Part shown: positions 45,501 through 51,346 of the stretch, piece after piece
How the letters are laid out: each line of letters starts with the position of its first letter
Position numbering within the stretch: the stretch's first letter is position 1
From: Emydura subglobosa
Taxonomy: Eukaryota > Chordata > Testudines > Chelidae
NCBI GenBank assembly: GCA_007922225.1
Contig: ML680086.1
Location: forward strand, 13,492,540 to 13,556,539
DNA: 64,000 bases
Direction of reading: 5' to 3'
Made by a program: the position numbers and the translations under genes
Notes under the pieces: model-generated
Told to the model about the DNA's origin: nothing
Seen by the model: the letters and a program-made list of their open reading frames with translations, nothing else
Databases searched by the model: none

Positions 45501-47955
45501 CACTGTGCAGCAGCACAAGTGGGAGTTTGGAATGGCGTCTTCTGTACTAAAGACGAAAGAGGTGTCGTTCTGTAGCCCCCAACACCCACCTCGTGTCTCA
45601 CAACAAATCAGCTTGGTTCTTCCAAGCGGGTTCCTGGCAGTTGCCATGTACAAAACCCACCGCACAGTTGGGAATAACGGGCAGCTCCTGCTCAGGAGAC
45701 AAGCCTGGTACAAAGTGGTGCTCTCTGGTCTGAGGGACGTTGCATGAGCTGGATTTATCCCTGTGGGTTGAGGTAGGGGTGAGGTGCATTAGCAGAGCTC
45801 TGTGAAGGAAGCGTGAACACACCTGCCTGTGCTGCACTTGGTTTTCACAGCACCCTTACTCTAAACCTCAGGTCTGAACAGGTATAGTTCTAGCTTCCAG
45901 GCCCAGGAGATGTTTGTTTCTAAACTAATTCTTCTGCGGGAGTGAGGGTGGAGAGAGGCTGATACGATCTCATCTCAGTTGGGCTGGTTCATGTAGTTCT
46001 GCCATGCACAAGTTTTCCCTGGAGGGTTGGCAATTCCCTTTCTAGTGGGAGGTCTTTTAAAAAATCAAAATCCTTCCCTAAAGCCAGCGATGGCTGTTAA
46101 AATCAGGGCAGGTGTCTAAAGAGCATCAGCACATAATTGCATGTGCATTTGCACACTTAACTTGTTCACTCCATCTTCATGTTTGCTCAGCTGCACAGAC
46201 AGTTCTGGTACCTTGCAGCACTGTTACTCTGGTAGAGAATACGCATATGATCCCAGTTCTGTGCCTTAAAAATCACTTCCCCTTGTTTCTGATTCAAGCA
46301 GGAAAATGGAGAAATTAACCCCTTCAGTGCCTCAGCCCTCCGGGAACGGACAGGAGATTCTTCAAATCAGCTCCTGACAAACCGAGCCCGGGAAGGGTCC
46401 TTTGACACCCGCTACCAACAACCATTTGAGGATTTCCGGGTGTCACAGGAGCAGCTAGCAGACCATTTTGACAGCAGAGAACGAAGGTAATCCAGTAGAG
46501 GTTTGGAATGGGACTTGTTCTCTCTACCCTGAGCTTCTGTAACGCAAACCAAGCATGCCCTGGATCCAAGCTATCCTTGGTTTTAATCAGTGCAGCATTT
46601 ATTGCCTATTGGTCAGTTTTCCTTATTGCTTCCCTGGGACAGTGTCTGAGTGTAAGCACCCTGATCTCGGCAGTCCATGGAGAAAGTTACCAAGAGTCCA
46701 GTGTGAATCAGTGAGGGGTTTGATTTAGTGGCTGAGTTAAGGCAGGGGGCATCCTGCCATTCATGGACACTGTGCCAAAGTAGCTGGATTGCCTGTTGTC
46801 ATAATGGAGACCCAGTGTCAGGGCTGTACCAGCACGCTCTGCAACACTCCCGTATTTCGTGTTTTCAGTTTGCTGAAGGGTGGATGAGCGAGGTTCATCT
46901 GCAGAGTCCTGGCCAGCAGGACAGGCATGTATCTCCCAGGAGTCCTGTGTTCATTGCCACTCATGTTATGGGGCAAGAAGGATGTCCTCCCCCTATTTAA
47001 CAGTCGAGTGAGGTGGAAATTTTCTGATGAACCTTCGCGTTGGCAGAAAACACTGATTCACTGAAGTGCAATGTTTTGCCAGATTGATTGCAGATTCAGT
47101 GCAACTCTCACTGACGCATAGGCATGTTTCTGCCGGAAACCTGCTTGTGTATAAGGGTGCGCAGCTCCATGACAGGGAGCGCGCAGGCCCTGGGGGCCCT
47201 AGCTGAGGCTGGCCAGGCTCTTCTCTCTATGCTCCCGCTCTGCCAGGCTCCCTGTCACAGAGCAGGGCTGCCAGGCCCCTGGCTGGGAGCTGAGAACCTG
47301 AAAGCGCTGAGAGTCATGACACTCTGAGGGCTCCTTTCTGTAGAGCTGAGAGTCTGGAATTCCTGGGACTGGCTTACAGGGTCTGGGGAAGCCCAGCCAT
47401 GCAGACTGCCCTGGGGCTGGGAACCTCAGGGCTTCCAGATTTCTGGCTCAGCTGGCTCCCAGGGCTGCCCCACTCAGGAGTCACACAGCCCATGGAGCCT
47501 CCTGGCCCAGGAGTCTGGAAGCTCTGAGATCCTTGGCCAGTCCAATTGTGGGGCTGCCCCAGTGCCACAGACCCTGGGAGCCCCAGCAGCAGCAGCTCTG
47601 TTTCATATTTCCTTTCGGAACCAGGGCGTTTTGGTGCTTCTGAAACAAAATTTTCCGCCTGCCGAGAAACTTCAGCAAATTGGGCTTCGTTCAACTGCAG
47701 AACGAGCCTGACGTTCAAAACCCCCAAGCGTGGCGCGAATCCCAAAACGCATGTTGCGGCCAGCTCTAACAGTTCTGAGACGGGCACGCAAGGCATTGCG
47801 GCCCAGCCTGCAGCCCACGCTGGAGCCAGGTGACCTTGCAGTGACTGGGAATGAGGGCACTGCAGTGGAATTCAATCTTGAGCCCCTCCCCTTTCCTCTC
47901 TCCCCCCTGCAGGGTACTGCGAAGGACCCGGGTGAATGGGGATAACCAGCTCTAG
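9471..47955 (+). CDS. PLCG1: PLCG1, phospholipase C gamma 1 (28 coding exons, 5' part outside window)
   Basis: This enzyme cleaves PIP2 into IP3 and diacylglycerol downstream of receptor tyrosine kinases and immune receptors. The exons are 9471-9555, 10729-10812, 12502-12524, 13777-13849, 15062-15163, 15932-16050, 16796-16881, 18116-18236, 19486-19654, 20870-20992, 21876-21977, 22976-23163, 24248-24448, 24972-25091, 26318-26498, 26939-27016, 29373-29476, 30329-30425, 30646-30718, 31179-31336, 32038-32134, 32917-33141, 33983-34131, 41103-41217, 43585-43746, 44900-44988, 46302-46486 and 47913-47955. All junctions are GT..AG and phases match throughout. The translation follows human PLCG1 almost residue for residue from about Arg171 to the C-terminus. 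Domain order is EF hands, X box, split PH enclosing SH2-SH2-SH3, Y box, C2 and tail. Both catalytic histidines, both SH2 arginines and Tyr783 are present. The gene is clearly functional; the first four exons by human count were not found here. Confidence 0.97.
10255..10430 (-). repeat. MIR-type SINE, reverse orientation
   Basis: Shows the reverse complement of the MIR core: ACATAGAGAGGTGAAAGTGA, then GAACCCAGGAGTTCTG near 10373. It is degenerate. Confidence 0.6.
10729..10812 (+). CDS. PLCG1: PLCG1 exon 6 (EF-hand region)
   Basis: Twenty-eight codons in phase 0, beginning [20 protein letters not shown]. The D-x-D-x-N-G-D spacing looks like an EF-hand loop; the human protein has DLEQRSGD here. 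The donor is GTGAGA. Confidence 0.95.
10813..12501 (+). other. PLCG1 intron 6
   Basis: Unique-looking intron sequence. A possible MIR scrap (GCCTCAGTTTCCC) lies near 11986. Nothing else recognised. Confidence 0.7.
12502..12524 (+). CDS. PLCG1: PLCG1 exon 7, a 23-nt microexon
   Basis: Encodes IDLPFLE plus the first two bases of an Arg codon. It matches MDLPFLE of human PLCG1. The acceptor is TTGCAG and the donor GTAAAT. It is too small to appear as an open reading frame and was placed by frame continuity and protein match. Confidence 0.93.
12525..15061 (+). other. PLCG1 introns 7 and 8 (flanking exon 8)
   Basis: Introns around the exon at 13777-13849. They hold a 13-G run at 14751-14763 and an AT-rich patch at about 14860-15010. 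No transposon was recognised. Confidence 0.7.
13777..13849 (+). CDS. PLCG1: PLCG1 exon 8 (EF-hand region)
   Basis: Completes the split Arg codon and reads [18 protein letters not shown], ending EYQM. Compared with human, four residues (Ala-Ser-Thr-Leu in human) are missing next to the junction, and the last residue is Met where human has Gly. The donor is GTGAGC. Confidence 0.93.
15062..15163 (+). CDS. PLCG1: PLCG1 exon 9 (end of EF-hand region)
   Basis: Thirty-four codons in phase 0, starting [15 protein letters not shown] and ending EEPYFFLDE. This is near identical to human residues about 264-297. The acceptor is TTGCAG and the donor GTGAGA. Confidence 0.95.
15700..15790. repeat. Duplicated CCATTG..TTCA.TGGGGCTGGAT block
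   Basis: Two imperfect 31-base copies, at about 15709 and 15756, of a block holding the near palindrome CATTGACTTCAATGGGG. This type of block recurs at other points in the window. Confidence 0.6.
15932..16050 (+). CDS. PLCG1: PLCG1 exon 10 (start of X box, first catalytic His)
   Basis: Reads [17 protein letters not shown] and ends [10 protein letters not shown]. The catalytic His335 codon is CAT at 16043-16045, followed by the calcium-ligand Asn. It ends two bases into a Thr codon; the donor is GTAAGG. Confidence 0.96.
16051..16795 (+). other. PLCG1 intron 10
   Basis: About 745 bases of intron between the two exons that carry the first catalytic His region. Nothing recognised in it. Confidence 0.7.
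16796..16881 (+). CDS. PLCG1: PLCG1 exon 11 (X box)
   Basis: Continues [20 protein letters not shown] to RCIE, identical to human. The calcium-ligand Glu365 is the last full codon, at 16878-16880. It ends one base into a Leu codon; the donor is GTGAGT. Confidence 0.96.
17380..17640. other. AT-rich intron patch
   Basis: Strongly A/T-rich, with many AATTTT and GAAATTT-like runs, inside PLCG1 intron 11. It may be an eroded repeat but I cannot name a family. Confidence 0.5.
17660..17870 (+). repeat. MIR-type SINE
   Basis: Follows the MIR order: CTGTGTGAGCTGGGGCAAAT, then ATGCCTCAGTTTCCCC near 17691, then a GTTATGAGA block and a GCACTGTTATTGT end. Confidence 0.7.
18116..18236 (+). CDS. PLCG1: PLCG1 exon 12 (X box, second catalytic His)
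   Basis: Reads [20 protein letters not shown] and on to ENAFVTSE. The second catalytic His (human His380) is CAT at 18157-18159, and the metal-ligand Asp is at 18118-18120. The donor GTAAGT overlaps the end of the Glu codon. Confidence 0.96.
18237..19485 (+). other. PLCG1 intron 12
   Basis: About 1.25 kb of intron with nothing recognised. A pyrimidine-rich end precedes the acceptor GCCAG. Confidence 0.7.
19486..19654 (+). CDS. PLCG1: PLCG1 exon 13 (end of X box)
   Basis: Reads [20 protein letters not shown] and ends KRKILIK. This is the strongly conserved end of the X box with the Ser-Ile-Glu-Asp-His metal-binding strand. Small changes from human include [10 protein letters not shown] for QYFKKVLGDT. 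The donor is GTGAGA. Confidence 0.96.
20375..20480 (+). repeat. tRNA-derived SINE fragment, plus orientation
   Basis: Looks like a pol III promoter pair. An A-box-like TTTAGCTCAAGCTG at about 20389 is followed about 40 bases on by a B-box-like GGTTCAGTTCC at 20438. A partner in opposite orientation occurs near 28995. Confidence 0.5.
20540..20665 (+). repeat. Interspersed amniote repeat tail, plus orientation
   Basis: Carries GAAGCTCTTTGGGGCAAGGC, then CCTAGCACAATGG and a decayed end. The reverse complement of the same order (GCACCTAG, then GCTGCTGCACAAAGCCC) appears near 43320-43390. I know this as a frequent reptile repeat tail but cannot assign a family name with certainty. Confidence 0.55.
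20870..20992 (+). CDS. PLCG1: PLCG1 exon 14 (start of gamma-specific array, split PH)
   Basis: Forty-one codons, [20 protein letters not shown] through [10 protein letters not shown]. It enters the first half of the split PH domain that surrounds the SH2-SH2-SH3 array. The donor is GTACGT. Confidence 0.95.
21876..21977 (+). CDS. PLCG1: PLCG1 exon 15 (split PH, first half)
   Basis: Thirty-four codons, [20 protein letters not shown], then an acidic stretch ending EEEPKE. Human has EWYPHYFVL. The donor is GTAAGC. Confidence 0.95.
22600..22760 (+). repeat. MIR-like or related ancient repeat
   Basis: Contains GTGCTGAGCAGCTGATCTGA, TGCTCAGCACCTCTGAAAAT and then GCCTCAGTTTCCCTG..GTAAAATAGGG. The last block is a MIR hallmark. 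Confidence 0.55.
22976..23163 (+). CDS. PLCG1: PLCG1 exon 16 (N-terminal SH2)
   Basis: Starts [19 protein letters not shown] and contains the SH2 signature FLVRES, with the phosphotyrosine-binding Arg codon at 23120-23122. It ends two bases into the Trp codon of TLSFW. The donor is GTAAGG. Confidence 0.96.
23235..23345 (+). repeat. MIR-type SINE fragment
   Basis: Shows TCAATTCTCTCCTCTGCCAC, GTGTGACCTGAAGCAAGTTA and GGCCTCAGTTTCTC in MIR order. Confidence 0.7.
23400..23932 (+). mobile_element. CR1 LINE 3' fragment
   Basis: Reads the CR1 3' coding end and UTR: GAGCGAGTTCAGAGAAGAGG, GACTCCAGGATCTCAATCTA, then the terminal CAGACTAGATGATCACAATG and CTTCTGGCCTTGTGA. The open frame at 23587-23817 is the CR1 tail, not a host gene. 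Confidence 0.85.
24248..24448 (+). CDS. PLCG1: PLCG1 exon 17 (end of N-SH2, linker)
   Basis: Reads [20 protein letters not shown], then [16 protein letters not shown], and ends TNAHESKE. It completes the first SH2 domain and the short linker. The donor GTAAGC splits the final Glu codon. Confidence 0.96.
24449..24971 (+). other. PLCG1 intron 17 between the two SH2 domains
   Basis: Short intron (523 bases) with no recognised repeat. Confidence 0.75.
24972..25091 (+). CDS. PLCG1: PLCG1 exon 18 (C-terminal SH2)
   Basis: Reads [19 protein letters not shown], then the SH2 signature FLVRKR with its Arg codon at 25051-25053, and ends SYAISFR. This is the autoinhibitory C-SH2. The acceptor is weak (TACCCAAAG) and the donor GTAAGT. 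Confidence 0.96.
25092..26317 (+). other. PLCG1 intron 18
   Basis: Contains the near palindrome CCCATTGATTTCAATGGGA at 25518-25536 and a possible tRNA-like fragment near 26030-26105. Otherwise unremarkable. Confidence 0.65.
26030..26105 (+). repeat. Possible tRNA-like SINE scrap
   Basis: CTCCCATAGCTCAGGGTG resembles an A box and GCGATTCCCGTG a B box, about 50 bases apart. Too degenerate for a firm call. Confidence 0.3.
26318..26498 (+). CDS. PLCG1: PLCG1 exon 19 (end of C-SH2)
   Basis: Reads [20 protein letters not shown] through [19 protein letters not shown]. It is noticeably GC-rich in third positions compared with exon 14. The donor is GTGAGT. Confidence 0.96.
26939..27016 (+). CDS. PLCG1: PLCG1 exon 20 (activation tyrosines)
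   Basis: Twenty-six codons, [20 protein letters not shown], ending PTLK. It carries the equivalents of human Tyr771, Tyr775 and Tyr783. The Tyr783 codon, whose phosphorylation releases autoinhibition, is TAT at 26984-26986. Confidence 0.96.
27888..28499. mobile_element. Nonautonomous element with imperfect 21-22 bp inverted ends
   Basis: The left end GCGATTTCCGGTGAATGGCA.. (27888-27909) matches the reverse complement of the right end, GCGATTCCGCTTATTAGCAA.. (28499-28479). Related copies of the same unit occur just inside both ends (near 27960-28000 and 28437-28463). The arrangement resembles a pogo/Tigger-like MITE; the family is inferred. Confidence 0.55.
28985..29110 (-). repeat. tRNA-derived SINE fragment, reverse orientation
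   Basis: GTGAGCTGCTACAGCTTGAG followed by CTAAAGAGCC is close to the reverse complement of 20384-20415. This identifies a second, inverted copy of the same family. Confidence 0.5.
29373..29476 (+). CDS. PLCG1: PLCG1 exon 21 (SH3, first half)
   Basis: Reads [20 protein letters not shown] through EKQEGGW, with the ALFDY motif typical of SH3 domains. It ends two bases into Trp; the donor is GTGAGT. The preceding intron of 2.3 kb holds an inverted-repeat element. Confidence 0.96.
30329..30425 (+). CDS. PLCG1: PLCG1 exon 22 (SH3, second half)
   Basis: Reads [20 protein letters not shown], the second half of the SH3 fold, then a divergent linker [12 protein letters not shown]. Human has MVNPVALEPERE. 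The donor is GTAAGC. Confidence 0.96.
30646..30718 (+). CDS. PLCG1: PLCG1 exon 23, behind a tandem acceptor
   Basis: Encodes (Q)(Q)[17 protein letters not shown] and on to CQI. The acceptor is CACAGCAGCAG, so three AGs (ending 30645, 30648, 30651) are possible. The start given is the first; using the second or third drops one or two Gln codons without breaking the frame. The donor GTAAGT follows one base into an Ala codon. Confidence 0.9.
31179..31336 (+). CDS. PLCG1: PLCG1 exon 24 (split PH, second half)
   Basis: Reads [20 protein letters not shown] through [15 protein letters not shown]. It forms the second half of the split PH domain, with the conserved C-terminal helix Trp. The middle (SASRPSMD) differs from human VAHWSLD. 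The donor is GTGAGT. Confidence 0.96.
32038..32134 (+). CDS. PLCG1: PLCG1 exon 25 (entry to Y box)
   Basis: Reads [20 protein letters not shown] then [12 protein letters not shown], nearly identical to human. It ends one base into a Lys codon; the donor is GTAAGT. Confidence 0.96.
32135..33982 (+). other. PLCG1 introns 25 and 26
   Basis: Two introns of about 780 and 840 bases either side of the Y-box exon. Nothing recognised. Confidence 0.7.
32917..33141 (+). CDS. PLCG1: PLCG1 exon 26 (Y box core)
   Basis: The longest PLCG1 exon in the window (225 bp). It reads [20 protein letters not shown], then [20 protein letters not shown] and [15 protein letters not shown]. These are the Y-box residues that bind the lipid headgroup with the X box. 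The donor is GTGAGA. Confidence 0.97.
33983..34131 (+). CDS. PLCG1: PLCG1 exon 27 (end of Y box)
   Basis: Reads [20 protein letters not shown], then [20 protein letters not shown]. The donor is the poor match GTTCGT at 34132, and the following intron is about 7 kb. The next exon continues the C2 domain exactly where human does, so this donor must be the one used. Confidence 0.94.
34132..36890 (+). other. PLCG1 intron 27, 5' part
   Basis: About 2.7 kb before the DIRS relic. It contains an ancient palindromic block at about 35190-35260 and a MIR copy. Positions 35520-36890 show nothing I can name, though 36600-36890 might belong to the DIRS element. Confidence 0.6.
35345..35510 (-). repeat. 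MIR-type SINE, reverse orientation
   Basis: Reverse MIR signature: TTATCCCCATTTTAGGTGGG, then GAAACTGAGGCACAGAGCAG and a decayed GGGATCAAAC end. Confidence 0.75.
36900..40750 (+). mobile_element. DIRS-type (tyrosine recombinase) retrotransposon relic
   Basis: The parts lie in DIRS order on the plus strand. A gag-like block at about 37264-37620 ([10 protein letters not shown]) is followed by an LTR insertion. Gag resumes at about 38735-39000 (EPMDRKIK, then [14 protein letters not shown]). RNase H and downstream pol follow at 39018-39570 ([14 protein letters not shown], then [16 protein letters not shown]). A tyrosine recombinase end lies at about 40165-40560 ([21 protein letters not shown] at 40377-40388; [19 protein letters not shown] with its Tyr codon at 40484-40486). 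Stops, frameshifts and the loss of nearly all reverse transcriptase make it dead. Outer limits are approximate. Confidence 0.75.
37665..38533 (-). mobile_element. Antisense retroviral-type LTR, copy 2, nested in the DIRS relic
   Basis: Shares ordered blocks with 5836-6725: GGTTACCAAGAAGCC near 37715, AGATCTTACCCAAATACACG near 37871, TTTAAAAAGAAAAGGAAG near 37929, and an end CTCTAACA at 38533. It interrupts the gag part of the DIRS element. Some similarity to copy 1 continues past 38533, so the right boundary may be further out. Confidence 0.55.
41103..41217 (+). CDS. PLCG1: PLCG1 exon 28 (C2 domain)
   Basis: Reads [20 protein letters not shown] then [18 protein letters not shown], the first half of the C2 domain. 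The acceptor has a long pyrimidine tract (TTTTTCTTTTCTAG). The donor is GTGAGT, one base into an Ala codon. Confidence 0.96.
41385..41615. mobile_element. 231-bp MITE with about 45-bp inverted ends
   Basis: The left end TCTTCACTAGGGAAAAATAG.. and the reverse complement of the right end TCTTCACAGGAAAAAAAGGT.. run in parallel. Both continue through TATGTTCTTA/TGTGCTCCTA to CTCGAGTTAGC/CTCAAGTTAGC. Shorter AGTGAAGA and CTTCACGAAGA units recur inside. No coding capacity, so it is a nonautonomous DNA transposon. Confidence 0.7.
42480..42690 (+). repeat. MIR-type SINE
   Basis: Shows ATGGTTACAGCAGGGGCCTG, GGGGCAAGTCATTTGAGCTG and GTGCCTCAGTTTCCCTATCTG, the MIR core order. Confidence 0.75.
43069..43253. 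repeat. Hairpin-forming interspersed element (45-bp imperfect inverted repeat)
   Basis: 43069-43113 (GATAATATCTTTCACTGGGT.., then CTTCTGTTGGTGAGAGAGAC) pairs with 43208-43253. The reverse complement of the second arm reads GATAAGATCTTTTACGGGAC.., then CTTCTGTTGGTGAAAAAGAC. I recall this as a common reptile repeat with GTTGGTG arms. Confidence 0.65.
43295..43400 (-). repeat. Interspersed amniote repeat tail, reverse orientation
   Basis: Reads ATTGTGCTAGCACCTAGAAG, then GCTAGCTGCTGCACAAAGCC, the reverse of the order seen at 20540-20665. Confidence 0.5.
43585..43746 (+). CDS. PLCG1: PLCG1 exon 29 (C2 domain)
   Basis: Reads [20 protein letters not shown], then [20 protein letters not shown] and [10 protein letters not shown]. 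This is the second half of the C2 domain. The acceptor AAATAG is weak and the donor GTAAAG. Confidence 0.96.
44300..44625 (+). mobile_element. CR1 LINE 3' fragment, internally shortened
   Basis: Contains AATGGCTGGAAGCTGAAGCT, GACACATTCAGCGTAGAAAT, CATTGGAGCAATGTAGC and the terminal GGTCCCTTCTGGCCTTCAAA. It is the third CR1 tail in the gene and has the same orientation as the others. Confidence 0.8.
44900..44988 (+). CDS. PLCG1: PLCG1 exon 30 (C2 end)
   Basis: Reads [20 protein letters not shown] and on to VEIFPGK, matching the human C2 end. The donor is GTAAGG. Confidence 0.96.
44989..46301 (+). other. PLCG1 intron 30
   Basis: Contains the MITE at 45105-45340; the remaining ~1 kb shows nothing I can name. 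Confidence 0.65.
45105..45340. mobile_element. Short MITE with GGGCATGTCTACACTGCA-type ends
   Basis: The left end AAGGGCATGTCTACACTGCA opposes a right end whose reverse complement reads AGGATCCGGCTACGCTGCA. I recall the GGCATGTCTACACTGC end as very common in turtle and crocodile genomes. There is no coding capacity. Confidence 0.6.
46302..46486 (+). CDS. PLCG1: PLCG1 exon 31 (C-terminal tail)
   Basis: Reads [20 protein letters not shown], then [20 protein letters not shown] and DHFDSRER. The tail tyrosine (human Tyr1253 region) in TRYQQPF is kept. The middle of the exon is the most divergent coding stretch of the gene. The donor is GTAATC. Confidence 0.95.
46487..47912 (+). other. PLCG1 last intron with GC-rich unclassified repeat
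   Basis: Positions 47010-47760 look like an inserted element: TGGAAATTTTCTGATGAACC near the left and, reversed, GGCGGAAAATTTTGTTTCAG near 47665 on the right. Between them is a C/T/G-rich core built of repeated CTGGGAG, CCAGGC and CTGCC words. I cannot name the family. Confidence 0.45.
47913..47955 (+). CDS. PLCG1: PLCG1 exon 32, C-terminus and stop
   Basis: Completes an Arg codon and reads [13 protein letters not shown] followed by TAG at 47953-47955. Human ends [11 protein letters not shown]. The acceptor has a strong pyrimidine tract ending CCCCCTGCAG. Confidence 0.96.
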
Positions 47956-48555
47956 CCCAACTTCGCCTGCTGAAAAGCACCTCCAGTGCTTGTGATTATC
48001 ACGGAACGCTGTGAACTGGTTTCTATGGAAACGTCACTGCTTTGGCCTACTTTCAGGCAGCTTTTCCAGTTTCTCTGTTGGTGTGTGTTTGAGTGGAGAA
48101 ATTAAAAACAGGGAAAAAAACCAACAAAAAACAAACCAACACCCAACCACCTCCTACTACCAAGCCAGTAATGAAGTGTATTAATGTGTATAGCCTGTCA
48201 GCTATTAAGGCTGGAGACAAAACTGTCTATAACCAGATGACCCCCCCCTTTTGAGCCTATATCCTGAGAAATCTAGATCCCAGCACAGCTCAGAAGCGGG
48301 CAGGGAAACTTTTTTTTTACAGCATTAACTCAGTGTAAATGTTTTCCACTCCCTTCGTGAGTGACCTGCCTCTTCTCCCTCCTTCTACATGCCCCCATAG
48401 AGAGGTACTTTCTAAGAACCGGGCAGGATGCCCCTCAGTCCTGTTGTTGTATTGAAGTACCTGTATAGTCTCTGCCTCTGGGTCCAGGAGTGAAACTCAA
48501 AGTTTACAAGGCCCCTCTAGCTTTAAGTTACAATAAAAGTCAGTGTTAAGCATGT
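47956..48555 (+). other. PLCG1: PLCG1 3'UTR (end inferred)
   Basis: About 600 bases from the stop codon to the first good polyadenylation signal. It includes an A/C-rich stretch at about 48112-48170 and nothing else recognised. The cleavage point is inferred, 15-25 bases after the signal. Confidence 0.7.
48532..48537 (+). terminator. PLCG1 polyadenylation signal AATAAA
   Basis: Canonical AATAAA on the plus strand followed within 40 bases by T/G-rich sequence. It is the first canonical signal I found after the PLCG1 stop codon. Confidence 0.75.
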
Positions 48556-51256
48556 AATGTCTCCACTTTCTCGAGGTTTGCCCTAGCTGCTGAGTTCATG
48601 CACCACTGTTCTTCTGCAGAAGAACACGTCGTGGGCTAGAGGTCACACTTCAGTGCGTTTCGCGCCAGCTTCTAGCTGTGGTTTTTGCTTGCAGTCTCTT
48701 TTACACCTTCAGGCAGATCATGGAGCTCTCTCTCTCCCTCTCTGCTTTCACGTTGCTTTGTCAGCAGTTCAGACTAGAAATCTGAAGTACTGTGAGTTCT
48801 CACTTTCTATGGCCCAGATTGCATGTAAGGTAGGGAAAGTGCACCGCGGAGGCCAGCAAGGCCACTCCCAACTGACGGTGCAGCAAGAAAATGGTGGTGC
48901 ATAAAGCTGAGGCTCATCAAAAAAGCTACAAAAGATACTGAGCCAAAGTCAGCCCTGCTGGCAGCAGGTGCAACTACCCAGAAGTGAACTGTTTCTTCCT
49001 ACTCGGCATGCAGCCACCAGTCTGGTGGTTTCTGGCAGTGCTGACTCTAAAGGAACGCTCCAGGCTGCTGAAACTCGTGATTGAGGAGCTCTGGTTTAGG
49101 TTAGAAGCTGGCAGTTGCAAATTCTGCTTTGGCTGATGGCTTCTCCAGCTGAGACTAAGACTTGTTGCCACCCTCATTTTGGAGGGTTAGCATGGGTAGA
49201 GGGAGAATAACAGATAAACGAGGCCCGAGCTTAAGTCTCCTTCCTCCCCCCGTCCACCCCCCTTTTTTTAAATAGTCATCCTTTGCCTTTTCTTTTAGCA
49301 TGGGAGGAAGAACAACTCTGGCCAAGCATTGGTATGATCTGCAAAGTGTGTGTGTGTCCTTTTCCAAACAGAGCTGCTACTGGGCTCGTGATAAATGACT
49401 ACTTGGTGTTCTCTTGCTTTAGCGACAGTAACACATCCGTGCTCTCTGGTGTCTGAAAGATGGGTTAGTCCAGCCTTCCCAAGGAACTGAATTGATAATG
49501 GGGGAGTTGGAAAGAGAAGAAAGGATAACAGACCATGCAGCAGTCCCTGAGGCAGGCTGTATGTGTCCCTGCAGTACACTACATTGTGTTTGGCTCTTTG
49601 CTGGTGTTGCATCAGAGCCGTACTCCTCCCTGCTCAGCCTGAGGATTGTGTTCAGATCACTGTTTGTTAGCACAGCTACCACCGGAAGACCAGAATGCCC
49701 AGTTTAAGTCCTCAGTTTACTTTTTCCTCGTGTTTTGTGCAAAGGGGGCTGAGTAGGGAGAAATGGCAAAGTAAACACTAATTATGCCCAGGAACGGTCT
49801 TGGTATGTTCTTGTGACAAGAAGCGCATTTGCAGCTGAGTAGCTGAACTGGCGATAAACATGCAGGGAGAACACAGAGCTAAACACCTAGGAAGGCTGTG
49901 GAGGAACATGGACCCTACAAAGCCTGGAGCAGGCTTCTTGAAGAAATTCTGCCATGCTATTTTCCAAAGGGATGGAAGAGTGCATAATGTGTAAGTTATT
50001 CAGCTCCATGGATCTATACAGTAGGAAGCCCAGACAGTTCTTGAGCATTACAGACCCTCCCATGCACCCTAGGGAGCCATCGCTTTCCTGTAAGTCTGCG
50101 TGGGGGAGTCTGGAAGTATTGCTGCTGGGCGTTTGGCACTGCCAATGCGTGTGTTCATGCTCTGTTGGGCAAACTACACTCACGAGAGTAGCCAGCCTGC
50201 CTGTGGGGAGGAAGTGAAATCAGAACTGAAGACCACACAGACCCTGTTGTCTCAATGAATTGAATGTTTTTTAAAAATGGGAGGTTTGAGATTGTGGTAG
50301 AAAGTCTGGCAAATCAAACGTGTCTTCCACGGCAGCCATGATGCAGAGCTCTGGCCCATACTACTTTTATATCTTTAATACAGTCATACTCTAAGTGGCC
50401 TGAGTTAATTTGTGGTTACTAAAGTTGAATTTCACGGGTTGCTCACTCAATTATGGGTATTTATCAAAAAAAAATTCTCCATCCTATGATGACATACCTC
50501 TGTTGCCATGTAGCTTTCAGTACTACTAATCAGGTGTTTGCAATAAGCTGTGAGTAAAAGGAAACCGAAAATGCACTGTTTTTAAAGAACAGACAGGCAG
50601 AAGAGATTTGCTTTTTAAAAAAAATGTTTTGTTTCAGGCCCCGTTGTTTGTGGGAACAGAGTGGGGCAGTCTGGCTGAATGCCTTAGCCACTGTTGGCTG
50701 GGGAGGCGGCTAACAAGGCTGATGCTAACTGGTACATCAGCATGAACTAAAACACAGCCACCCTTCTCCTGCCTTCAAGGCTGCCTCCACCCACGTAATC
50801 TCTGGAAGCTGATTTATATTCAGCCATCAAGTCTCTGGCTTTGGTGACGCAATGGGGCAGGAGACTGGAAGTCATGACGACTTTTATATGTAAGTGGAGG
50901 TTTTTATTGATTTAAACATGGAAGTGCGTGTGTCAGATGCAGACGACTGAGGTGACCTAGCCCGGGGTGGTATGTTGCAGCTAAATTTGCCTGGACAAAA
51001 GAGGGTCATCTCTCTTCCAGACTGCTTGTGAGAAGTGTGTTTCCCCCTTCAGGTCCACCCAGCTGCCATTCCACCAAGCAGGCTCTCCCTGGACTCTGCA
51101 TAGGTAGCACTTCTCGCCGTGCGGAAACAACTGGCTTTGAAAAGAGAGTTGTAATGAAGAGACGTGGTGCAGCAGCTATGGCAAAGGACAAGGTAAACAG
51201 ACCTGGCCCTTTCATACCACAGTTCCAACTGAGACAGAAACCACCAATCCGCTCCT
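48556..51256. other. Intergenic gap between convergent PLCG1 and ZHX3
   Basis: About 2.7 kb between the two inferred polyadenylation sites. I saw no gene, RNA gene or named repeat in it. Confidence 0.55.
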
Positions 51257-51273
51257 GTTTATATTTTATGCTC

Positions 51274-51279
51274 TTTATT
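51274..51279 (-). terminator. Candidate ZHX3 distal polyadenylation signal
   Basis: TTTATT on the plus strand, i.e. AATAAA on the minus strand, in CTCAATAAAGAGC. Its distance from the ZHX3 stop fits the expected UTR length. A second candidate lies at 50903-50908. Confidence 0.55.
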
Positions 51280-51329
51280 GAGGAACAACTGAGAAGGTCT
51301 CATTTCATTTCCCCAAACTGTACAAGCCT

Positions 51330-51346
51330 CCCCCCCCCCCCCCCCC
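51330..51346. repeat. 17-C run (poly-G in the ZHX3 transcript)
   Basis: Seventeen uninterrupted C on the plus strand followed by TCCCCC, about 50 bases upstream of the candidate ZHX3 polyadenylation signal in transcript order. Confidence 0.9.
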
